Assembly: GCF_024298965.1 (NCBI RefSeq)
Contig: NZ_CP085193.1
Span: 6,448,001-6,512,000, forward strand
DNA length: 64,000 nt
Origin: Streptomyces rapamycinicus NRRL 5491
GTDB lineage: Bacteria; Actinomycetota; Actinomycetes; Streptomycetales; Streptomycetaceae
Reading direction: 5' to 3'
Shown here: positions 22,391-29,738 of the stretch, piece by piece
How positions within the stretch are numbered: the stretch's first letter is position 1
How the letters are laid out: every line of letters starts with the position of its first letter
The notes under the pieces: generated by a model
What the model saw: the letters and a program-made list of their open reading frames with translations, nothing else
Told to the model about the DNA's origin: nothing
The model's database searches: none
Program-made: the position numbers and the translations under genes

Positions 22391-23638
22391 ATGTCAGGTC
22401 ACGTGATGTCACGCCATCCATTCGCCGGCCGGGCCGGAGCGGTCATCGCCGTGATGACACTCGCACTGGCCACGCCGGCTGCGGCAAGTGATTCCGATTC
22501 CAGTGGGCTGCACGATTCCAGTGGGCTGCGCGATTCCGGTGGACTGCGCGATTCCGGTGGGCTGCGCGATTCCGGTGGGCTGCACGATTCCGAATGGGCG
22601 CTGACCGCGCTCAAGGCGGAGCGCGCCTGGAAAATCAGCAAAGGCGCCGGAGTGACCGTGGCGGTCATCGGCACCGGGGTCGACGCCTCCCATCCGGATC
22701 TGCGCGGCCGCGTGGTCCGCGGAAAGGATTTCGCGGGCGGCACCGGCGGCTTCGGCACCCGGGACGGCGGCAAGGCGGCCGAGCAGTCCACCCACGCCGC
22801 CGGAATCATCGCCGGCACCGGCCGCAATTACCGCGGCGACGGGGTGTACGGGCTCGCGCCCAAGGCCAAGGTGATGCCGCTCGGCGTCTACCGCGACGGA
22901 AAGCCCCTCGCCGATCCCACCGCGAAGGCCATCCGGCACGCGGTGGACCATGGCGTGCGCGTCATCGACCTGGCCGTCGACTTCAAGCGGCCGACCCCCG
23001 CACTGCGGTCCGCGGTGAAGTACGCCGTCGGCAAGGACGCCGTGATCGTGGCTGGCGCGGGCGACAACGGCAAGATCGGCAACCGGCCCACCTACCCGGC
23101 CGCCCTCCCCGGAGTGGTCGCCGTGGTGGCCACCGACAAGAAGGGCGCCGTCTGGACCTCCTCCCATCACGGCGGGAAGACCCTCCTGGCCGCCCCCGGC
23201 GTCGCCATCCTCACCACCTCCGGCGACAACGACTACTGGACCGGCGACGGCACCGGCTTCGCGGCGCCCTGGGTCGCGGCGGGAGCCGCGCTGCTGCGCT
23301 CGGAGCATCCCCGCTGGAACGCCAACCAGGTGGTCCAGAAGCTGATCGACACGGCCGACCGCAAGGGCTCCTCGGGCCATGACCCGCGCTACGGGTACGG
23401 GGTGATCGCCCCGGCCAAGGCGCTGGCGGACCGGGCCGCGCCCCCCGCCTCGGCCGAGCTCTCCGCGCCCCGCCGCCATCCGTCCACCACCCCGGACGCC
23501 GCCGCCCCCAAAACCGAGGGGGATGAATCCGCCCTGGTCACGATAGGTGTGGTGGCCGGAGTCCTGGTGGTGCTCGCGATCCTGGCGGTGGTGCTGATCA
23601 GCCGCCGCAGGCCGCCCGACAACTCCCACCGCGGCTGA
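22391..23638 (+). CDS. Membrane-anchored subtilisin-fold pseudoprotease (mycosin-like)
   Basis: A 415-aa protein, start after GAGGAGAG. A signal peptide (to about residue 33) is followed by five 6-residue repeats (DSGGLR), the S8 domain, and a C-terminal helix (about 382-403) with a basic stop. The fold follows mycosins: VTVAVIGTGVDASHPDL, THAAGIIAG, GLAPKAKVMPLGV and GTGFAAPWVAAGAALL. But Asp is Gly94 (VIGTG for VIDTG), the catalytic His is Gln132 (QSTH for HGTH), the Ser is Gly289 (GTGFAAP for GTSFAAP), and the oxyanion Asn is Asp225. It should not hydrolyse peptides. GH6 follows after 18 bp. A scaffolding or binding role is inferred. Confidence 0.88.
   Translation: MSGHVMSRHPFAGRAGAVIAVMTLALATPAAASDSDSSGLHDSSGLRDSGGLRDSGGLRDSGGLHDSEWALTALKAERAWKISKGAGVTVAVIGTGVDASHPDLRGRVVRGKDFAGGTGGFGTRDGGKAAEQSTHAAGIIAGTGRNYRGDGVYGLAPKAKVMPLGVYRDGKPLADPTAKAIRHAVDHGVRVIDLAVDFKRPTPALRSAVKYAVGKDAVIVAGAGDNGKIGNRPTYPAALPGVVAVVATDKKGAVWTSSHHGGKTLLAAPGVAILTTSGDNDYWTGDGTGFAAPWVAAGAALLRSEHPRWNANQVVQKLIDTADRKGSSGHDPRYGYGVIAPAKALADRAAPPASAELSAPRRHPSTTPDAAAPKTEGDESALVTIGVVAGVLVVLAILAVVLISRRRPPDNSHRG
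22496..22585 (+). repeat. Five 18-bp in-frame repeats in the pseudoprotease gene
   Basis: GATTCCGGTGGGCTGCGC is repeated five times with few changes, encoding DSSGLH/DSSGLR/DSGGLR/DSGGLR/DSGGLH at the mature N-terminus. Copy number is likely to vary between strains. Confidence 0.9.
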
Positions 23639-23656
23639 GGCCGGGCAGGACTCGCC

Positions 23657-24730
23657 ATGATCACGAAACTGTGCGGCCGCGACCGCGGCCCCCGCCCGCC
23701 GGCGCGTGCCCGCACCTCCCGGTGGGCGGGGCGGGGCGTCGCCCAGCTGATCGTGATGGTGCTGGTGGTCGAGGTGGTGATGGCGGCGACCACCGTGCAG
23801 GCCCTGTTCGTGGGCCCGGTGCGGCCGCCCGCCACCAGGCCGTCGCTCCCCGTGGCCAAACCGTTCTTCCCGGCCACGACCCGCTTCTACGTCGACCCCC
23901 ACAACCCGGCCGCGACCTGGGTACGGGACCATCAGCACGACCGGCGGGCGGCGGCCATCGCCCGGCGGATCGCCGCCGAGCCCCAGGCCGCCTGGCTCAC
24001 CGAGACCAATGAGTCCCTGATCGAGGAGCGGGCCCGCAACCTCGTCCGCACCGCCGCCGCCCAGCGACGGCTGCCGGTGCTCGTCCCGTACACCATCCCC
24101 CAGCGCGACTGCCAGCAGCTGAGCTCCGGCGGCGCCGGGGACACGGCCGCCTACCGGCGCTGGAGCGACGCCCTCACCCGGGGCATAGGGGACGGGCGCG
24201 CCATCGTCATCCTCGAACCGGACGCGCTGGCCCATATGAGCTGCCTCAAGCGGCGGCAGCAGGCGGATCGGTTCGCGGCGCTGGCGTACGCGGCGCGGGC
24301 GCTCCAGCGGGGCGCGCCAAGGGCCCGGGTCTACTACGACGCCGGGAACTCCGGATGGCAGCCCGCGCGGACCATGGCCGAGCGGCTGCGGCGCGCCGGT
24401 ATAGAGCGGTACGGGGACGGGATAGCGGTCAACGTCTCCAACTTCAACGCCACCGCCGACGAGGTGCGCTACGGGCTGTCGGTGATCCGGGAGCTGCGCC
24501 GGCCCCGGCTGGGGGTCGTGGTGGACACCAGCCGTAACGGGGCGGGTCCCACGCGTAACCACACCTTCTGCGATCCGCCGGGCCGCAAGCTGGGCAGGCC
24601 CCCCACCGCCGCCACGGGCATCCCCGGGGTCGATGCCTTCCTGTGGGTCAAGCAGCCGGGCCAGGCGGACGGGTGTGCCGCCGGTGCGGGGATGTTCGTC
24701 CCCCGCTACGCGTACCGGCTGACGCGCTGA
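23657..24730 (+). CDS. Membrane-anchored family 6 glycoside hydrolase (cellulase)
   Basis: A 357-aa protein; ATG 23657 after GGCAGGAC. A basic N-terminus and one helix (about residues 30-52) anchor it outside the cell. GH6 motifs: VPYTIPQRDCQQLSSGGA (Asp151), IVILEPDALA (catalytic acid Asp189), YYDAGNSGW, VNVSNF, DTSRNG and FLWVKQPGQADG. GH6 enzymes cut beta-1,4-glucan with inversion. It follows the pseudoprotease by 18 bp and is probably cotranscribed. A tethered GH6 beside a glycan synthase resembles the editing cellulases of cellulose biosynthesis loci rather than a nutritional enzyme. Confidence 0.92.
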   Translation: MITKLCGRDRGPRPPARARTSRWAGRGVAQLIVMVLVVEVVMAATTVQALFVGPVRPPATRPSLPVAKPFFPATTRFYVDPHNPAATWVRDHQHDRRAAAIARRIAAEPQAAWLTETNESLIEERARNLVRTAAAQRRLPVLVPYTIPQRDCQQLSSGGAGDTAAYRRWSDALTRGIGDGRAIVILEPDALAHMSCLKRRQQADRFAALAYAARALQRGAPRARVYYDAGNSGWQPARTMAERLRRAGIERYGDGIAVNVSNFNATADEVRYGLSVIRELRRPRLGVVVDTSRNGAGPTRNHTFCDPPGRKLGRPPTAATGIPGVDAFLWVKQPGQADGCAAGAGMFVPRYAYRLTR

Positions 24731-24778
24731 CGCTCCGCCCTCCTCCGGCCCCTCCTGGTGCGTGCCCGGCGGACCTGG

Positions 24779-25053
24779 GCGCCTGCGGCGGGCCACGCGG
24801 CGGAGCCGCATATCGGTGCTTCCCCCTACCCGCCCCTTCCCACAACTGGGGCTCCGCCCCAGACCCCGCTCCTCAAGCTCCCCCAGCTACCGCTGGGAGG
24901 TGCCCCCTGGAGGGGCTGATTTCGGCCCGTCCGGCGCTTGAGGACACGCCCGAAGGGCGTCCGGGGTCCAGGGGCGAAGCCCTTGCCACGCGGCGGAGCC
25001 GCATATCGATGCTGCGGGAAGGGGCGGGGAGGGGAGCAGCCCGCCGCAGGCGC
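24779..25053. repeat. Palindromic interspersed repeat, copy 1
   Basis: A 275-bp unit with perfect 15-bp terminal inverted repeats (GCGCCTGCGGCGGGC / GCCCGCCGCAGGCGC). Inside are two direct copies of GCCACGCGGCGGAGCCGCATATCG (24792, 24985), the module GGGGCTCCGCCCCAGACCCC, and inverted CGCCCCTTCCC / GGGAAGGGGCG. A shorter relative lies at 46499-46638. It fills most of the 656-bp gap between the GH6 and receiver genes; I see no gene in that gap. It looks like a non-coding mobile or REP-type element. Confidence 0.75.
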
Positions 25054-25213
25054 TGACACCCGCCGGGCACCCCGTAGGCGCCGGTCACCCCGTGACCGGC
25101 GCCTTTCGCATGCCCTGAGGACTCCCTGGGCGGCCCCCGAGCACCCCCTGAGCCCCCTCTGAGCGGCACCTGAGCACCCCGAACCACCCCCCAAAACGGA
25201 CATAACCCATATA

Positions 25214-25264
25214 AAACGGCCGAATTCCTCTACCTCAACTGAGGTAGGCGGAATTCGGCCGTTT
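25214..25264. promoter_or_regulatory. Near-perfect 24-bp inverted repeat upstream of the receiver gene
   Basis: The left arm (25214-25237; AAACGGCCGAATTCC then TCTACCTCA) pairs with the right arm (25240-25264) with a single bulged base and a 2-nt centre. It is AT-richer than its surroundings. About 10 bp later a partial copy (GGAATTCCTGCAATTGAGGTA) follows. It lies 123 bp before the receiver ATG. It may be a terminator closing the GH6 transcript or an operator; the second partial copy favours regulation. Confidence 0.6.
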
Positions 25265-25386
25265 GGTGTGCCCGGAATTCCTGCAATTGAGGTACGCAGA
25301 TTTCAGCCAGGCGTACGGCGATTCCGACCGCGGTCACTCCCTAATGTCGTGAAGCGAAAGGACAAGCCCCGAAGGAGCTCCAATCG

Positions 25387-25734
25387 ATGCACAGAGTTCT
25401 CGTCGTGGAGCACCACCCACTGGTGTTGAGTGCTCTCGCCGATCTCGTTGTCGAGGAGCCCGGACTGGAGCTATCCGGAATTGCAGGGTCGGCCCGAGAA
25501 GCAATTTCTCTGGCCAATCACATGCAGCCGGATGTGGTGCTGATCGACGTGGATGAGCCCAGCTGGCAAGCGCAGCGGTTGGTCCGCCTGATCGGCGAAC
25601 TCCTACCGTCCGCGCGGATTGTCCGGCTGACCGCAGTCTCCGACCCGCAGATGGAATGTCTGGAATCTCCGACGAACAACCCCAGCGTCCTGAAAACCGC
25701 AGTACCCGATTTGCTCAGGAGCATCTCCGAATGA
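25387..25734 (+). CDS. Orphan single-domain receiver protein
   Basis: A 115-aa protein, ATG 25387 after GAAGGAG. It is a CheY-like receiver with no output domain: VLVVEHHPLVLSALADLV, Asp54 in VVLIDVDEP, Thr in RLTAVSDP, and VLKTAVPDLLRSI near the conserved Lys. The acidic pair at strand 1 is Glu8-His9 rather than Asp-Asp, so Mg-dependent phosphorylation could be weak. Its stop overlaps the GH5 start (ATGA), a tight coupling between a signalling domain and a secreted enzyme. Confidence 0.82.
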   Translation: MHRVLVVEHHPLVLSALADLVVEEPGLELSGIAGSAREAISLANHMQPDVVLIDVDEPSWQAQRLVRLIGELLPSARIVRLTAVSDPQMECLESPTNNPSVLKTAVPDLLRSISE

Positions 25735-26999
25735 ATTCCCCCATGGACCAGAACAACGCCCCGACCACCGAGACCAAGCGTGCGCCGCGCTCGCAGCGTC
25801 TCCGCTTCGGTATCGCCGCGGCCGTCGTCGCTGCTGCTGCCGTGGGTGGCACGGTCACCGCTTTCGCGGTGAACAACTCCGACGGCCAGTCGGCCACCAC
25901 CACCTCCGCCGCCAAGGCCTCCGGCGCGGGCGCCGAGGGCCCCCTGTCCACCAAGAAGGGCGACATCGTCGACTCCGACGGTAAGAAGGTCGTCCTGACC
26001 GGTGTGAACTGGTTCGGTTTCGAGACCGGCACCTACGCGCCGCACGGCCTGTGGACCCGTAGCTGGGAGTCGATGCTGGACCAGATGGCCAAGCAGGGCT
26101 TCAACACCATGCGGCTGCCGTACGCGAACGACATGTTCAAGTCGTCCGCCAAGCCCGACGGCATCGATTACCACAAGAACCCCGATCTGAAGGGCCTCAC
26201 CCCCCAGCAGATCATGGACAAGATCGTCAAGGGTGCCACCGACCGTGGTATCCGGGTGATCCTGGACCAGCACCGTCCGGACCAGTACGGCCAGAGTGAG
26301 CTGTGGCACTCCCAGAGCCTCTCCGAGAAGCAGTGGATGGACGACTGGGTCAAGCTGGCCAAGCGCTACAAGAACAACGACCGGGTGATCGGCGCCGACC
26401 TGCACAATGAGCCGCGTGGCCAGGCCACGTGGGGCGACGGCAACCCGAAGACCGACTGGCAGCTGGCGGCCACCAAGGCCGGTAACGCCATCCACAAGGT
26501 CAACAAGAACTGGCTGATCTTCGTCGAGGGTACGGACCGCCACAAGAACGAGCAGTTCTGGTGGGGCGGTGACCTCCAGGGTGTGAAGAAGCACCCGGTG
26601 AAGCTCAGCGAGCCGAACAAGGTCGTCTACTCGGCCCACGACTACGGTCCGGGCGTCTACAACCAGAACTGGTTCATGGCGAAGGACTTCCCGAAGAACA
26701 TGCCGGCCATCTGGGAGAAGCACTGGGCGTACATCAAGAAGCAGAACATCGCCCCGCTGCTGCTCGGTGAGTTCGGTGGTAAGAAGACCGCCGGTAAGAG
26801 CTCCGAGGCCGTCTGGCAGAACGCCCTGATGGACTACCTCAAGAAGCACCAGATCAGCTACACCTACTGGACCTGGAACCCGGACTCGGGTGACACCGGC
26901 GGTGTGCTGAAGAACGACTGGAAGACGATCGACAAGAACAAGATGAAGATGCTGGCCAAGTACCAGACGCCGCTCCTGGAGGCGAAGAAGGGGAAGTAA
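25731..26999 (+). CDS. Family 5 glycoside hydrolase (cellulase), membrane-anchored or secreted
   Basis: A 422-aa protein, ATG 25731. A long basic N-terminus and a hydrophobic Ala/Val segment (about 25-47) act as anchor or signal, then a Ser/Thr/Ala linker. The GH5 domain shows VVLTGVNWFGFETG, FNTMRLPY, VILDQHRPD, GADLHNEPRG (acid/base Glu227), SAHDYGPGVY and LLGEFGGK (nucleophile Glu347). No cellulose-binding module is present. Codon choice differs from its neighbours, with many GGT and uniform AAG/AAC/GAG, as in highly expressed genes. It ends at a strong terminator. Confidence 0.92.
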   Translation: MNSPMDQNNAPTTETKRAPRSQRLRFGIAAAVVAAAAVGGTVTAFAVNNSDGQSATTTSAAKASGAGAEGPLSTKKGDIVDSDGKKVVLTGVNWFGFETGTYAPHGLWTRSWESMLDQMAKQGFNTMRLPYANDMFKSSAKPDGIDYHKNPDLKGLTPQQIMDKIVKGATDRGIRVILDQHRPDQYGQSELWHSQSLSEKQWMDDWVKLAKRYKNNDRVIGADLHNEPRGQATWGDGNPKTDWQLAATKAGNAIHKVNKNWLIFVEGTDRHKNEQFWWGGDLQGVKKHPVKLSEPNKVVYSAHDYGPGVYNQNWFMAKDFPKNMPAIWEKHWAYIKKQNIAPLLLGEFGGKKTAGKSSEAVWQNALMDYLKKHQISYTYWTWNPDSGDTGGVLKNDWKTIDKNKMKMLAKYQTPLLEAKKGK

Positions 27000-27063
27000 G
27001 TCGGAGTAACCCCTTCGGTACACCGCCGATGACCACATAGCTGATCACGGCGTTGGCAAGCAG

Positions 27064-27099
27064 CGAGGGCCCGCAGGCAGTGCCGCCTGCGGGCCCTCG
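27064..27099 (+). terminator. Strong terminator after the GH5 gene
   Basis: A perfect 15-bp stem (CGAGGGCCCGCAGGC) with a 6-nt loop followed by TCTTGTGTTTTT, 65 bp after the GH5 stop. Confidence 0.85.
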
Positions 27100-27204
27100 T
27101 CTTGTGTTTTTCCCCGGAAGGGAAGCGGGGCGGCTGCCCGGTGGGTTTCCTTCCCGGGCCGCGGACCGCGCCCGCGGACCGGCCCCCCACCCCCAGGGAG
27201 GCCG

Positions 27205-27978
27205 ATGATGAAGCCCCATCCGGCGACCGGCCGGCTGCTCTTCCCCCTGGTCGCGCTCGCCGTGATCCTGGCCGACCAGCTGAGCAAGGCGATGGCGCTG
27301 GCCGCCTGGAGCGGCACCGCGGGGCCGCAGGCCCGGTTCGGGCCGTTCTGCGCGCTGCTGGTGCGCAACACCGGGGTGGCTTTCGGGCTGGGCCAGAGCC
27401 GGCCCGCGCTGATCGTGGTGATCACGCTCGCGGGCGCGGTGGCCACGCTGGGCGCGGCCGGTGCCGGGCTGCGGGTCCGCGGCCGGGGCGCGGCGCTGGG
27501 CCTGGGGCTGATCGCCGGGGGAGCGATGGGCAACGGGGCCGACCGGATGATCCGGTCCCCGGGCCCGCTGCGCGGCGCCGTCATCGACTGGATCACGCTG
27601 GACGCCCGGGGGCCGGTCTTCAACCTCGCCGATGTGGCCCTGATCACCGGGACCCTGCTCACCGCCGCCCTGCTGCTGCGCAGACCCTCGCGCACGTACG
27701 AACGGACCGCCCGCCCGGGCACGAGCGGCCCGGGTACGGGGCTCGATCCGGTGGCCGTCAGCCTCCCGCCTTGTGCACCGCGCCCTGATCGGCGTCCCGA
27801 TCCGCCCCCGGCGCCGTCCCGGGGACCGTCTCCGTCGGCATCGCCTCATTCGTCACAGCCTCGTTCGGCATCGCCTCCGGAGGCACCGTCTCCGTCCCCG
27901 GGATCGGCTCCTGCGGCGCCCCCTCCGTCCCCGGCTCCCGGCTCTCCCGCTCCGAGAGGGACTCCGCGAAGTCCCTGA
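27205..27978 (+). CDS. lspA: Lipoprotein signal peptidase II with long C-terminal tail
   Basis: A 257-aa protein, ATG 27205 after GGGAGG. Four membrane helices carry the SPase II motifs RNTGVAFGLG, GGAMGNGADRM (catalytic Asp113) and VFNLADVAL (catalytic Asp143). It cleaves signal peptides of lipoproteins in front of the lipidated Cys. The C-terminal ~90 residues are Pro/Ser/Ala-rich. Their coding sequence overlaps 221 bp of the convergent anti-sigma gene, so the tail may be a by-product of the missing stop. It differs in context and tail from housekeeping lspA and may be a second copy. Confidence 0.85.
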   Translation: MMKPHPATGRLLFPLVALAVILADQLSKAMALAAWSGTAGPQARFGPFCALLVRNTGVAFGLGQSRPALIVVITLAGAVATLGAAGAGLRVRGRGAALGLGLIAGGAMGNGADRMIRSPGPLRGAVIDWITLDARGPVFNLADVALITGTLLTAALLLRRPSRTYERTARPGTSGPGTGLDPVAVSLPPCAPRPDRRPDPPPAPSRGPSPSASPHSSQPRSASPPEAPSPSPGSAPAAPPPSPAPGSPAPRGTPRSP

Positions 27979-28240
27979 GCCGGTCCAGCACCGCCTCGTC
28001 GATCGTCGCGCGGGCGGCCAGCGCCTCGCTGATCCGCTGGTAGACGGCGAGCTCCCGGGCGCAACGGTGGCACTCGGCCACATGGGTGCGCACCAGGGCC
28101 GCGGCCGGGGCGTCCAGCTCCCCGTCCAGATACGACTGGAGCATCGGCGCGCCCAGCGGACATCGTGTGCTCCGGAGCCGTCCGGTGGTCCGCGTGGTCC
28201 CCGTGGTGCGTGTGGTCCGCCACCATGTCCACCTGCTCAT
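27758..28240 (-). CDS. Zinc-finger anti-sigma factor (ZAS) of the ECF pair
   Basis: A 160-aa protein; ATG 28240 overlaps the sigma stop (ATGA). It has LQSYLDGELDAPAAALVRTHV and the ZAS zinc motif HVAECHRCARE (HxxxCxxC), then a helical sigma-binding part and a Glu/Pro/Thr-rich C-terminal tail with no membrane segment. It should bind and hold the ECF sigma factor until a redox or other signal releases it. The low-complexity tail overlaps the lspA tail on the other strand. Confidence 0.85.
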   Translation of the reverse strand: MSRWTWWRTTRTTGTTRTTGRLRSTRCPLGAPMLQSYLDGELDAPAAALVRTHVAECHRCARELAVYQRISEALAARATIDEAVLDRLRDFAESLSERESREPGTEGAPQEPIPGTETVPPEAMPNEAVTNEAMPTETVPGTAPGADRDADQGAVHKAGG

Positions 28241-28788
28241 GCGCCACCTCGCTCCGATTCCACTCCCGCGGCCAGCAGCTGGTTCCGGATCCGCTTGCGC
28301 GCCCGGTGCAGCCTGCTCATCACCGTCCCCTTGGGGACGTCCAGCACCTGTGCGGCCTCCGCGTACGACAGTCCGTCCACATGCACCAGCCGCACCACCT
28401 GCTGGTCCCGCAGCGGAAGCGCCGTGAACGCGGCGTCCACGGCCTCGTCGAACGTCGTGTCCACCACCAGCTCCTCCGGTGTCGCGTCCCGGGCCGGGAC
28501 CAGCCGCTCCAGCTCCGTGTCCGGGTCGTCGAGCAGCCGGGGCCGGCGCTGGCGGCGCCGGCTGACCTCCGCATGCCGCATGATCGTCAGCAGCCAGGCC
28601 CGTGGATGTCTCCCGTCAAAACGGCCGACTGCCCGGTACGCCCGTAGTAACGTGTCCTGCACGAGATCCTCGGCGTCGGCTCGCTGGGTGGTCAGTGACA
28701 TGGCCACGCGCAGCAGCACCTCGACCTCGGGCAGCACATACTGAGCGAACATGCGCTGCTGATGGGCGTCCGGGTCAGCTGGCTCCAC
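28237..28788 (-). CDS. ECF RNA polymerase sigma factor
   Basis: A 183-aa protein. GTG 28788 is chosen for GAGGAGG 8 nt upstream. Region 2 (DAEDLVQDTLLRAYRAVGRF, HPRAWLLTIMRH) and region 4 (FTALPLRDQQVVRLVHVDGLSYAEAAQVLDVPKGTVMSRLHRA) are complete. Its end overlaps a zinc-binding anti-sigma gene. The arrangement resembles redox-sensing SigR/RsrA-type pairs in layout, but the stimulus is unknown. Confidence 0.92.
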   Translation of the reverse strand: MEPADPDAHQQRMFAQYVLPEVEVLLRVAMSLTTQRADAEDLVQDTLLRAYRAVGRFDGRHPRAWLLTIMRHAEVSRRRQRRPRLLDDPDTELERLVPARDATPEELVVDTTFDEAVDAAFTALPLRDQQVVRLVHVDGLSYAEAAQVLDVPKGTVMSRLHRARKRIRNQLLAAGVESERGGA

Positions 28789-28925
28789 GGAGTGCCTCCT
28801 CGGATCCGGACCCCCCCGGGGGGACGCGAAGCACGACATATCACACTCTGTGTAACATCTCGCTCACCGCGCCGCATGGGTTGATCGGCGATCCGAGTGG
28901 CAGGTCGGACGTCTCGGATGGCAGG

Positions 28926-29738
28926 TCAGACGTTCAGGGAGACCAGGCGCTTTCCCTCGGCCGTACGGACCTCGAAGCGTTCGATGTCGGAGCGCTTCAT
29001 GCCCGCGCCGCCGTGCGCCCACAGCGGACCTCTCGCCTCCGCCTTGGGGCTGTCCTCGATCCCGTAGCCCCACTCGGGCACGGACCAGGTCATCATCGTC
29101 TGCTCGTGGCCGTCCTTGGAGACCGCGATCAGGCTGCAGTCCAGGGGGCCCTTGAGGTTCTTCAGCCGGAGGACGGCGTCGGTGCCCCACATCTTGTCCT
29201 CCAGCGCGACCGCCGCGTTCACCTTGGTGTCCGGGTCGGTGCCCTGCACCTTGTCGGGCATTCCGGCGAAGAGGGCGCTCTCGCTGGGGGCGGCCGTGAC
29301 GGAGCTGTCCGAGCCGCCGGAGGTGACCGCGATCGTGCCGACCGGGCCGCCGACGATCAGCACCGCCGCCGCCGCGACCAGGTAGAGACCGCGCCGCCGC
29401 CGCTTGGCGCGGAACGCCGCGACCTCGCCGGCCATCCGGTTGAACAGGGCCGGGCCGGGGCGCGCGGTGAGGGTCTCGATGGCGTTGGGAGTGGCGCTGA
29501 AGGCATGCGGAGTGTGGCCCGTGAGCTGGGTCCGCCCGGGGCTGCCGTGGATCCCGGGGATGTCGGCGGCCAGATCGGCCAGCAGTGGTTCCAGTCCGGT
29601 CAGCTCGTCCAGTTGCCGTCCGCACTGGTCGCAGCCGGCCAGATGCTCCTCGAAATAGGTGGCGTCCGCCTCGTCGAGCACGCCGAGCACATACGCGCCA
29701 ACGGCGTCGTGTCCCGGGTGGTGCGTCTGCGCTGTCAT
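28926..29738 (-). CDS. Membrane zinc-finger anti-sigma factor (RskA-like)
   Basis: A 270-aa protein. ATG 29738 overlaps the sigma stop (ATGA). The N-terminus has HDAVGAYVLGVLDEADATYFEEHLAGCDQCGRQ (ZAS motif HLAGCDQC). A linker leads to a membrane helix (LYLVAAAAVLIVGGPVGTIAV, about 117-138) and an extracellular C-terminal domain (RLKNLKGPLDCSLIAVSKDG ... MTWSVPEWGYG). This is the RskA layout, in which signals outside trigger proteolysis and release of the sigma factor. Confidence 0.9.
   Translation of the reverse strand: MTAQTHHPGHDAVGAYVLGVLDEADATYFEEHLAGCDQCGRQLDELTGLEPLLADLAADIPGIHGSPGRTQLTGHTPHAFSATPNAIETLTARPGPALFNRMAGEVAAFRAKRRRRGLYLVAAAAVLIVGGPVGTIAVTSGGSDSSVTAAPSESALFAGMPDKVQGTDPDTKVNAAVALEDKMWGTDAVLRLKNLKGPLDCSLIAVSKDGHEQTMMTWSVPEWGYGIEDSPKAEARGPLWAHGGAGMKRSDIERFEVRTAEGKRLVSLNV

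Noticed and set aside
22496..22585. CRISPR-like array
   Set aside because: The 18-bp units are contiguous, in-frame and spacer-free; they are a coding tandem repeat. The same reasoning excludes 16815-16859.
22391..23638. Loss of the triad as a sequencing or frameshift error
   Set aside because: Three separated substitutions in one intact frame, with surrounding motifs kept, are not explained by a frame error.
22409..24811. 800-aa minus-strand frame
   Set aside because: It is antisense to the pseudo-subtilase and GH6 genes, whose motifs and codon bias are clear.
24731..25380. Small genes in the gap between GH6 and the receiver
   Set aside because: All frames there read through the palindromic repeat and lack ribosome binding sites.
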